DNA of 25,720 nt from DAOTTI01 sp034437795 (GTDB lineage: Bacteria > Chloroflexota > UBA11872 > UBA12225). Under the pieces are notes generated by a model, which was not told where the DNA came from, did not search any database, and saw only the letters and a list, made by a program, of their open reading frames with translations. The stretch covers positions 1 through 25,720 of the forward strand of contig DAOTTI010000266.1 in NCBI GenBank assembly GCA_034437795.1. Reading direction: 5' to 3'. Below are positions 7,909 to 14,326 of the stretch, piece by piece; position 1 is the stretch's first letter; each line of letters starts with the position of its first letter. Made by a program: the position numbers and the translations under genes.

Positions 7909-7940
7909 TCTTCCTTTTTCCTTCTTCCTTCTTCCTTGCC
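7909..7940 (-). promoter_or_regulatory. Reiterated purine-rich Shine-Dalgarno tract
   Basis: On the minus strand this reads as consecutive GGAAGAAGGAAG-type repeats directly before ATG 7908, giving several overlapping ribosome-binding options. Next to it, a 10-bp unit (TACACTTCCC/G on the + strand) occurs twice at 7941-7960, and the second copy covers the stop codon of the upstream oxidoreductase. Confidence 0.5.
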
Positions 7941-7949
7941 TACACTTCC

Positions 7950-9020
7950 CTACACTTCCGCCGGCCTCGATCGCCGGTTACCCGGGTCCGCCGCGTAGGA
8001 CGCCCCCGGCTCCAGCCAGATGATCCGGTCCTGGTCATCGCCCTGGTAGGCGGCCAGGATGGCCGCCATCGACTTGCGCGCCTCGCGTCCGTTGGTTAGG
8101 GGCTCCTTGTCGTGGACGATGCAGTCGATGAAGTGCTCGCACTCACCGACGAAGTTCTTGGGGCCGTCGTCGGGAGCGGGCTTCCTGGGGTCGTACTCGT
8201 AGAGCACCCTGGACTCCTTGCCGGCGAAGTGCTCCAGCCGGCGAATGCCGTCAGTGCCGTAGGTCAGGTGGAGGAAGCCGTCGGCGCCGTAGACGTTGAA
8301 CTCGATGTAGCGGTTGGTATGGCGGGCCGCCCAGCTACAGATGAAGTTGCCAAGCAGGCCGTTGTGAAAGCGGAAGATGGCGCAGGCGGTGTCCTCGCGC
8401 GCCAGGGCCGGGCCCCGCACGGTATTGCTGCCGACCGACGACGCGGCGGCGATGTCGCCGAAGTTCCAGATCATCTGGTCAACGTAATGGCAGCCATGGG
8501 AGAGCAGGCAGCCCATGGGGAACGTCTCCCAGCTCCGACGCCACTCGGCCAGCGCGGGGGCGTGCTCGGTGCGGCAGGCGACGAGATACGGGCGGCCGAC
8601 CAGCCCTTCCTGCACGGCCTGGTGGAGCCGGATCCAGATCGGATCGAAGCGGGTGACGTAGGCCACCATCAGCTTGACGCGATTGGCGTCCGCCACGCGG
8701 ATCATCTCGTCCGCCTGCTCCAGGGTGATGGCCATCACCTTCTCGGTCAGCACGTGCTTGCCCCGCGAGGCGGCGGCGATGGCCATGGGCGCGTGCAGGT
8801 GCGGGGGCGTGCAGATATCGACCGCGTCCACGTCGTCTAGCACGGCGCGGTAGTCGGTGGCCCAGCGGCAGTTGCCCCGCTCGGCGAAGGCGCGGGCCTT
8901 GGCCTCGTCGATGTCGACGCAATACACCAGCTCGCACTGGTCGCGCATGCGGGTGTAGGCGTCGATGTGGCCGCGGGCGATCCCGCCGCAGCCGATCAGG
9001 GCGATCCGGACACGGTTCAT
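7950..9020 (-). CDS. Gfo/Idh/MocA family NAD(P)-dependent oxidoreductase
   Basis: A 356-residue cytoplasmic oxidoreductase, normal length for the family, which typically oxidises sugars, inositols or sugar acids. The N-terminal Rossmann fold has GCGGIARGH (10-18), followed by YCVDID (33-38), whose acidic residue favours NAD. DICTPPHLHAP (68-78) precedes the catalytic-lysine motif, read here as TEKVMA (92-97) instead of the usual EKP. Lys94 is kept. The C-terminal alpha/beta domain carries SHGCHYVDQMIW, the family's His/Asp catalytic segment. ATG 9020 is preceded by GAGGAGG at 8 nt. Upstream by 146 bp is the mannonate dehydratase on the same strand; downstream by 41 bp is the ceramidase-like gene. 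A role in sugar-acid metabolism fits the context, but the substrate is not determined. Confidence 0.9.
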   Translation of the reverse strand: MNRVRIALIGCGGIARGHIDAYTRMRDQCELVYCVDIDEAKARAFAERGNCRWATDYRAVLDDVDAVDICTPPHLHAPMAIAAASRGKHVLTEKVMAITLEQADEMIRVADANRVKLMVAYVTRFDPIWIRLHQAVQEGLVGRPYLVACRTEHAPALAEWRRSWETFPMGCLLSHGCHYVDQMIWNFGDIAAASSVGSNTVRGPALAREDTACAIFRFHNGLLGNFICSWAARHTNRYIEFNVYGADGFLHLTYGTDGIRRLEHFAGKESRVLYEYDPRKPAPDDGPKNFVGECEHFIDCIVHDKEPLTNGREARKSMAAILAAYQGDDQDRIIWLEPGASYAADPGNRRSRPAEV

Positions 9021-9166
9021 GGCGCAGTCCTCCTCACCGGCAGGCGCGAGATGGACGGTGCAAGTCGGCCTGCCGGCCGGACAGGGATGGTACCTGGCGC
9101 ATGGCCGGGCCGTCGTGGCGCGAGCCGTTAGCCAGCATCCTTCACCGGCGGTGCCCCCAGCCCAGG

Positions 9167-10123
9167 TTAGCGATACACGGCCTGCAGGAGGGCTTTGATG
9201 TAGCCGTTGGCGTAGGCGTGGCCGTGCCAGTGATCGAACGGCGCGGGGAGTTGGGGAGTATGGTCCAGCATGAAGGGGCCGGTGAAGCCCACTTCTTTGT
9301 AGGTCCGCATCGCCTCGTACATGTCCTGGTCGCCTTCGTCGATGAAGACCTCCTGGAAGTCGTACGGGGTGCCGCGGATGTTACGGAAGTGGACGAACCC
9401 GATCTTCCCGCGCCCGCCCACCGAGCGAATGGCATCCAGGACGTTCACCCCCATCTCGGCGACGCAGCCCTGGCAGAAGAGCATGGCGTTGGCCTCGCTC
9501 GGCACCAGGTCGAAGATGCGGTGGTAGTTTTCGATGCTGCTGGTAATGCGGGCGGCGCCGCCCAGTGGGTCGGGAATAGGCGGGTCGTCGGGGTGCAGGC
9601 AGAGCCGGACGCCGGCGTCCTCGGCCACAGGGATGATGCGCTCGTAGAACCACTGCAGGTTCTCCCAGAGCTGCGCTTCCGAGATCTGCCGGTCCGCGTA
9701 GCGGGCGGGATCCACCTGGAACTCCGCCATGCGGAACGTGCTCAGGCGCGACCCACCCCGCCCGGGCGTGGCGGGCGTGCGGAAGTGGCCGATGCCCTGG
9801 AAGGTAGTGGCGGTCAGGCGCACGCCGGTGGCGCCGATGCCGCGCACGATCGCCGCCCAGCTCTTGAGCTGCGCCTCGCGCCCGTCGCGGCCGTGGACGA
9901 TCTTGTCCTTTGGCAGGCTACCGCAGTGCAGGACGGTCAGCTCAAGCCCGTGGGCTTCGACGTGGCGCTTCATGCGGATGAAGTCGGCGGCGTGCGTCTC
10001 TCCGTCGGCGAATTCGGGCGGGACACGGAGCAGCACGCCCTCCACGCCGATCGCCTGATAGAAGCTGAGCTTGTCTGACGTGGCGTCGTGCCAGCCGAGC
10101 TGGTCCATGAGCTGTACGGGCAT
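9167..10123 (-). CDS. uxuA: Mannonate dehydratase-like protein
   Basis: A 318-residue TIM-barrel protein of the UxuA family, which dehydrates D-mannonate to 2-keto-3-deoxygluconate in hexuronate catabolism using Mn2+/Fe2+. Visible metal and active-site motifs: LCLHPDDPP (174-182), FCQGC (216-220), GFVHFRN (242-248), MLDHTP (285-290) and HAYANGYIKAL (302-312). It is shorter than E. coli UxuA (394) but near the compact homologues. Start ATG 10123 has AGGAG 8 nt upstream; an in-frame extension to 10213 has no domain content. It is divergent from the second ceramidase-like gene across 234 bp. The rest of the pathway (KDG kinase, KDPG aldolase, uronate isomerase) is absent from the window. The nearby SDR could be the cognate mannonate oxidoreductase, but that is inference. 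Confidence 0.85.
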   Translation of the reverse strand: MPVQLMDQLGWHDATSDKLSFYQAIGVEGVLLRVPPEFADGETHAADFIRMKRHVEAHGLELTVLHCGSLPKDKIVHGRDGREAQLKSWAAIVRGIGATGVRLTATTFQGIGHFRTPATPGRGGSRLSTFRMAEFQVDPARYADRQISEAQLWENLQWFYERIIPVAEDAGVRLCLHPDDPPIPDPLGGAARITSSIENYHRIFDLVPSEANAMLFCQGCVAEMGVNVLDAIRSVGGRGKIGFVHFRNIRGTPYDFQEVFIDEGDQDMYEAMRTYKEVGFTGPFMLDHTPQLPAPFDHWHGHAYANGYIKALLQAVYR

Positions 10124-10260
10124 GAGTCCATCTCCTGGGGCGCAGTCTACAGAAGGTCGGGTGCGGGCGGCGCCGAGGATAGCGTGATCCGGGCATGGCC
10201 CGCACGCCGGCATCTCCGGAACCGCTGCGCCCGCTCCGTGACGGGGTGGCGGGGCACGGG

Positions 10261-10289
10261 TTGCTCCGCAGGGCCCCCTCGACTATAGT
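10261..10289 (+). promoter_or_regulatory. Candidate sigma-70-type promoter for the ceramidase-like/SDR pair
   Basis: TTGCTC at 10261-10266 and TATAGT at 10284-10289 are separated by 17 bp, in the divergent gap about 70 bp before ATG 10358. The -10 is 5/6 to consensus; the -35 keeps only TTG. The -10 sits in a 10-bp palindrome, GACTATAGTC. AT-rich hexamers are rare in this GC-rich DNA, which raises the weight of the match. Confidence 0.35.
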
Positions 10290-10357
10290 CGGGCCGTCAG
10301 CCAGGCACGCCGCGCCAGAGCCGGCGCGGGTGCGAACACCGCAGGGGACGTCCGCTT

Positions 10358-11764
10358 ATGGAAGGAACAGCGATCTGCCAGCCCACTGCCGGCACCGCCC
10401 GCGTGGTGATCACGCCGCCCGTGGGTATCGCTCTGACCGGGTTTGCCGGCCGGCCGCCGTCGACCGGCGTGCACGATGACCTGACGGCCACGGCCCTGGT
10501 GCTCTGCGAGCGGGGGCGCGGCGGCGACGATCCGGCTGGCCGCGTGGCGCTCCTGGCGCTGGACCTGCTCGGGCTGCCCGGCGAGACGCTGGTGCCGCAG
10601 ATCAAGGGGCGCATCACCGAGGCGACCGGCATCGCCCCCGAGCGCATCTTTCTGAACTGCAGCCACACGCACTACGGCCCCGTGCTGGGGGAGGAGCGTG
10701 ACGGCGGGGCCTCACCGGAGGCGGTGGCCTATCGCGAGGCGTTGCCCCATCACCTGGCCGGCGTGGTGGCCATGGCCGACGCCGCGCGCCGGCCGGTGAC
10801 GCTGGCCGTCGGGCGAGGGGCAGTAAGGGTGGGGATCAACCGGCGGGAGCGCCGGCCGGACGGGCAGATCATCCTGGGCCAGCACGCGGAAGGGGCGCTG
10901 GACTCGGAGGTGCTGGTCTGGCGCTTCGACGCCGCCGATGGGCCGGAGGTGGATCCCGGGGCTCCGGTGGGGTGGGTGCGCCGTGCCCCCGAGCCGGTAG
11001 CTGTGGTGGTCAACTACGCCTGCCACGCCGTCTCGCTGGGGAGCCGGATGCGCCTCATCTCCGCTGATTTTCCGGGCGTGATGCGGGAGGTGGTGGAACG
11101 CCTGGCCGGCGGTACGGCGCTCTTCATCCAGGGCGCGGCGGGGAACATCAACCCCGCGCTCGGCCTGCGCGCGGCGCTGGGTGAGGACCCGTGGGCGGTG
11201 CCCCGCCGGCTGGGGCACGCCCTGGGCGCTGAGGCGGCCCGCGTCGCGTTGACCGCGCAGCCGGCGGGGGCCCTGCCCCTGCGCGTGGCGCGGGAGGCGG
11301 TCGATCTCCCGCCGATGCTGCCGGAGTCGGTGGAGGTGGCGCGGGCGAAGGTGGCGGTGCTGGAGGCCGAGCGCGATCGCCTGGAGCGGGAAGGGGGCAA
11401 CGCCGGCGCGCGCTGGTGGAACCAGACGGTGCTGCGCCGCGCCAGGCGCGCGCTGGAGGCCCTGGAAGGGGGCGAGCCCCTGCCGCCGGTGCGTGCCGAG
11501 CTGGGCGCGCTGCGCCTGGGTGAGGCGGCGCTGGCCACCAACCCCAGCGAGCTGTTCTGCGAGATCGGGATGGCCATCAAGCGCGGGTCGCCGTTCCCAT
11601 GGACGGCCGTGGCCGGCTACACCGACGGCAGCGTGGGCTACGTCCCTACCCGCGACGCCTACGCGGACGGCGGCTACGAGGTGGACCGCGCCTGCCGCGT
11701 CAATCCAGAGGCCGGCGAGTTGATCCAGGAGATCAGCCTGCGCCTGCTACGATCCCTGCGGTGA
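10358..11764 (+). CDS. Neutral/alkaline ceramidase N-terminal-domain protein, copy 2 (catalytic Ser replaced by Asn)
   Basis: A 468-residue diverged paralogue of the protein encoded at 6391-7908. Shared landmarks: ARVVITPPVGIALTGF (14-29), NCSHTHYGP (100-108, His103/His105), VVNYACHAV (217-225, His223), NPSELF with a candidate Glu Zn ligand, and SPFPWT leading to GYVPTRDAYADGGYE near the C-terminus. The nucleophile segment GDVSPN of ceramidases reads GNINPA, with Asn265 (codon 11150-11152) in the Ser position. There is no signal peptide and no C-terminal Ig-like domain, so it is probably cytoplasmic. A helical, charged insert lies at about 325-375. The SDR gene follows after 16 bp, indicating co-transcription. 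True ceramide hydrolysis is unlikely; the substrate is unknown. Confidence 0.8.
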   Translation: MEGTAICQPTAGTARVVITPPVGIALTGFAGRPPSTGVHDDLTATALVLCERGRGGDDPAGRVALLALDLLGLPGETLVPQIKGRITEATGIAPERIFLNCSHTHYGPVLGEERDGGASPEAVAYREALPHHLAGVVAMADAARRPVTLAVGRGAVRVGINRRERRPDGQIILGQHAEGALDSEVLVWRFDAADGPEVDPGAPVGWVRRAPEPVAVVVNYACHAVSLGSRMRLISADFPGVMREVVERLAGGTALFIQGAAGNINPALGLRAALGEDPWAVPRRLGHALGAEAARVALTAQPAGALPLRVAREAVDLPPMLPESVEVARAKVAVLEAERDRLEREGGNAGARWWNQTVLRRARRALEALEGGEPLPPVRAELGALRLGEAALATNPSELFCEIGMAIKRGSPFPWTAVAGYTDGSVGYVPTRDAYADGGYEVDRACRVNPEAGELIQEISLRLLRSLR

Positions 11765-11780
11765 GGAGCACGCTGAAGCG

Positions 11781-12581
11781 ATGCAGGGCACGGAGCGGAC
11801 CGAGTGGACGGAACGGGTCATCGTTGTCACCGGCGCTGGTTCGGGGATCGGACGCGCGACGGCGCTCCGCTTCGCCGCGGCCGGCGCGGCGGTCGCCGTC
11901 GTGGACATTGACCGCTCCCGCGCGGAGGAGACGGTGGCGCTCATCGCCCAGACCGGCGGCCGCGCGGGGGCCTTCCAGGCAGACGTCTCACAGGGTGCGG
12001 ACGTCGCGCGCGCCATCGACGAGATCGTGGGGGCGTTCGGGCGCATCGACGTGCTGATCAATAACGCCGCGATCGGGGGCGGCGATGACCCGCTCGCCAC
12101 CGACGAGGCGACCTGGGACCACGTGCTGGCCGTCGTGCTCAAGAGCGTCTTTCTCTGCACGCGCGCGGTGCTGCCCCACCTGCTCCGGCAGGGGCGGGGC
12201 GCCATCGTGAACGTCTCGTCCGTCAATGGCCTGACCGGCCTGGGAGAAGAGGCGTACAGCGCCGCGAAGGCGGGCGTGATCAACTTCACCAAGAACCTGG
12301 CCATCCGCTACGGCGAGCACGGCATCCGCGCCAACGTCATCTGCCCCGGCACCATCCGCACTCCCATCTGGGCCGAACGCGTCGCGCGCGACCCGCACAT
12401 CTTCGAGCGCCTGGCCGCCTGGTATCCGCTGGGGCGCGTCGGTGAGCCGGACGAGGTCGCCGCCGCGGCATTCTTCCTGGCGTCGGATGCGGCGTCCTTC
12501 ATCTCCGGCGCCGTGCTTACCGTCGACGGCGGGCTGACCGCGGGGATGAGGCGCATGGGGCGCGAGCTAGAGGGCAGATAG
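11781..12581 (+). CDS. Classical short-chain dehydrogenase/reductase
   Basis: A 266-residue NAD(P)-dependent SDR of the classical FabG-like type. Cofactor motif TGAGSGIG (17-24); VVDID (40-44), whose Asp42 indicates preference for NAD(H); NNAA (94-97). The catalytic set is Ser146 (NVSSVNG), Tyr159 and Lys163 (AYSAAKAG). PG at 189-190 and a C-terminal SGAVLTVDGG complete the fold. The first residues TERTEWTER are encoded by three copies of a 9-bp unit and are not part of the fold. GAGGAG lies 12 nt before the ATG, a rather long spacing. Together with the mannonate dehydratase and Gfo/Idh/MocA genes it could act on a sugar acid or alcohol, for example as a uronate/mannonate oxidoreductase; this is inference. 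It converges with the mlrC gene. Confidence 0.92.
   Translation: MQGTERTEWTERVIVVTGAGSGIGRATALRFAAAGAAVAVVDIDRSRAEETVALIAQTGGRAGAFQADVSQGADVARAIDEIVGAFGRIDVLINNAAIGGGDDPLATDEATWDHVLAVVLKSVFLCTRAVLPHLLRQGRGAIVNVSSVNGLTGLGEEAYSAAKAGVINFTKNLAIRYGEHGIRANVICPGTIRTPIWAERVARDPHIFERLAAWYPLGRVGEPDEVAAAAFFLASDAASFISGAVLTVDGGLTAGMRRMGRELEGR
11790..11816 (+). repeat. 9-bp in-frame repeat (3 units) at the SDR N-terminus
   Basis: ACGGAGCGG, ACCGAGTGG and ACGGAACGG lie head to tail directly after the start region and add T-E-R/W triplets. The unit resembles the minus-strand unit YTCGARTGG of the array at 14262-14324. Confidence 0.6.
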
Positions 12582-12588
12582 GCTGCGA

Positions 12589-12651
12589 CCGGAGGCGGGA
12601 CGGCCAAAGGGAGAGGGGAACTGGTCGCTGGCCGTGGTCTTTCCTGGCTAA
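12589..12651 (-). repeat. Dispersed 3'-end element, copy B (half-palindrome form)
   Basis: CCGGAGGCGGGACG followed by CCAAAGGGAGAGGGGA matches copy A at 2369 with few mismatches over about 31 bp. It ends CCTGGCTAAG, and the TAG stop of mlrC (12648-12650, minus strand) lies within it. It fills nearly all of the 66-bp convergent gap between the SDR and mlrC genes, so it may act at transcript ends. Confidence 0.5.
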
Positions 12652-14219
12652 GCGGGCTGCCAGTCGAAGCGACGGTCAATGGGCCACATGGGGCGGCGCA
12701 GATAGCGATAGGGCAGCGTCAGGTAGTCCACTGTGCTCACGCCCGGCGTCGCCAGGTTGATCGTCCCGGCGGCAATCGAATCGAACGAGGCGCGGTGGGC
12801 CTGGTTGGACTTGACGGCGATGATCCGCTTCTCCTCCATGAGCATGCCCGCGCTCTTGAAGAAGTCGCGGTCCTTGCCGGTGGTGCGCTGGCTAAAGATG
12901 ACGTCGATCTTGTTACCTGTGCGCAGCACCGCCCGCGGGCCGACGTTCGCCTCGCGCCAGGCCGCGCGGTTGACCTCCCGCCCCCAGCCGCCGTGGGTCG
13001 GCCCGCAGATCATATACACGCCGTCGTCCAGGCTCTTGACCGTCCCCCGCAGGCGGATGGGCCGGTAGAAGCGCCGGTCGATCGAGGCCCCCACCTCCAG
13101 GTCCAGCGTGGCGCCCACCCCGGCGCGGTGGCAGGCCTCGACGGCGGCGGCGTCGCGGATGGTCACAGCGGCATCCTGCGCCCCCAGCCGGAGCAGGGCC
13201 TCCAGCACCACCGGACTATCGGCCGGGCAGGCGCTCCCCGGGTCATCGCCCAGGTCCACCAGGATGATGGGCCCCGCGGGCCGGTCGATGGGGGCGCTGC
13301 GTTCGATAGCCAGGCGCACGCCGTCGTCCACGGCGTGAATGGGGCGCACTTCCAGGATCTCGTGGCGCCGCTCCCACACCTGCCGGGCCAGCTCCCTGGC
13401 CGCGCGCTGCGCCGCGCCGAGGTCGCCACGGGCCGCGTCGGCGGTGGCCACGACCGCCATCGATGTGTCCGGCGTGTCGGCGTAGCCGTAGCCCCCGAGA
13501 ATGGTGAGGTTGATCAGGCCCGGCGTCGTGCGCTCTAGCTCGGCGCGGCGCAGGTTGAGCTGATAGAGGGGCAGCCGGCGCTCCTCGTCGGGCACCGGCG
13601 ACCAGGTGCTCTGGCCGATGTTCGGCCCGATGATGGGAACGGGCACGCGCCAGGTGACGGGGCGGATTTCGCCACGCACTGTCTTGATCAGGCACTCGGC
13701 GGCCTCCAGCCCGCGCTCGTAGCCGTCGATGTGCGGGTTGGTGTCATTGGGGAAGGCGGCGGCTAGCAGCGAGCACTCCTGCGCGCTCATGATGGCGTGG
13801 AAGTCATAGGTGGCGACGATCGGCACCGCCTCCCCTACGGCCAGCCGCAGGGCCTCCAGCAGCGAGCCTTCCCCATCGGTGTACGGCTCCTGGATGGTCA
13901 TCGCCCCATGCAGCGCCAGGTAGATCCCGTCCAGGCCCCCGTTTCGCTGCGCCTCCCGCAGGGCGTTCACGATCAGGTCGCGGTAGTGCTCGAAGGCGCG
14001 GGCGCCGATCAGGCCGCCGTGGATGGGATGCACCTGGACGGCCGGCACGAGCTCGATGCCCGGCTGGCGGGCGGCCTCGACGAAGCCGCCGATGAAGCTC
14101 TTGGGATGCGCCCGCTCGATGATCTCCTGCCCCACCAGCAGCTGCGCGTCCAGCTCTGTGTTCTGCTCCAGCGCAAACGAGTTCGTCTCGTGGGCCAAGC
14201 CGGCGATGGCCAGTCTCAT
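12648..14219 (-). CDS. M81-family metallopeptidase (MlrC/microcystinase C-like)
   Basis: A 523-residue protein of the MlrC family. The reference MlrC finishes microcystin breakdown, but most family members have unknown small-peptide or amide substrates. The N-terminus GLAHETNSF (7-15) is the family hallmark. LALHGAM (101-107) follows, then the zinc set Asp139 and His141 in YDFH with His163 in NPHIDGYERG; the 2- and 22-residue spacing equals that of the described ligands in Sphingomonas MlrC. The C-terminal MlrC domain holds ILVDLGDDPGSACPAD (314-329) and GPTHGGWGR. It has no signal peptide. ATG 14219 has GAGGAGG 8 nt upstream and overlaps the stop of a 36-codon ORF (ATGA). The gene sits behind a cog3964 amidohydrolase, a pairing that suggests sequential hydrolysis of one compound class. 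Confidence 0.92.
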   Translation of the reverse strand: MRLAIAGLAHETNSFALEQNTELDAQLLVGQEIIERAHPKSFIGGFVEAARQPGIELVPAVQVHPIHGGLIGARAFEHYRDLIVNALREAQRNGGLDGIYLALHGAMTIQEPYTDGEGSLLEALRLAVGEAVPIVATYDFHAIMSAQECSLLAAAFPNDTNPHIDGYERGLEAAECLIKTVRGEIRPVTWRVPVPIIGPNIGQSTWSPVPDEERRLPLYQLNLRRAELERTTPGLINLTILGGYGYADTPDTSMAVVATADAARGDLGAAQRAARELARQVWERRHEILEVRPIHAVDDGVRLAIERSAPIDRPAGPIILVDLGDDPGSACPADSPVVLEALLRLGAQDAAVTIRDAAAVEACHRAGVGATLDLEVGASIDRRFYRPIRLRGTVKSLDDGVYMICGPTHGGWGREVNRAAWREANVGPRAVLRTGNKIDVIFSQRTTGKDRDFFKSAGMLMEEKRIIAVKSNQAHRASFDSIAAGTINLATPGVSTVDYLTLPYRYLRRPMWPIDRRFDWQPA

Positions 14220-14326
14220 TGTGTGTGCCTCCTCAGACGAGCGATCAGGGTCACGGAAGCCAGTCGAGCCACTCGAGCCACTCGAACTATTCGAGCTATT
14301 CGGGCTATCCGAGCCATTCGAACCAT
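14216..14326 (-). CDS. Possible 36-residue repeat-encoded peptide linking amidohydrolase and mlrC
   Basis: A short ORF starts at ATG 14326, overlapping the amidohydrolase stop as TGATG, and ends with a TGA that overlaps the mlrC start as ATGA. Its first 21 codons are the 9-bp tandem repeat and give Met-Val-Arg-Met-Ala-Arg followed by Ile/Val/Leu-Ala-Arg triplets. The rest ends LRRHTQ and contains the mlrC ribosome binding site. The product would be strongly basic with hydrophobic residues every third position. There is no Shine-Dalgarno site of its own, so translation would depend on termination-reinitiation. It could be a real coupling ORF or a chance result of a repeat lacking stops in this frame. 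Confidence 0.35.
   Translation of the reverse strand: MVRMARIARIARIVRVARVARLASVTLIARLRRHTQ
14262..14324 (-). repeat. Degenerate 9-bp tandem array, 7 units
   Basis: Seven contiguous 9-bp units run from 14262 to 14324 (on the + strand AGTCGAGCC, ACTCGAGCC, ACTCGAACT, ATTCGAGCT, ATTCGGGCT, ATCCGAGCC, ATTCGAACC). The TCGA core persists while other positions vary. The array starts right at the amidohydrolase stop and ends 42 nt before the mlrC ATG. It is lower in GC than the surroundings. Confidence 0.85.

Noticed and set aside
14262..14324. CRISPR array or tRNA-like repeat
   Set aside because: The units are 9 bp, contiguous and without spacers, so this is a minisatellite and not CRISPR.
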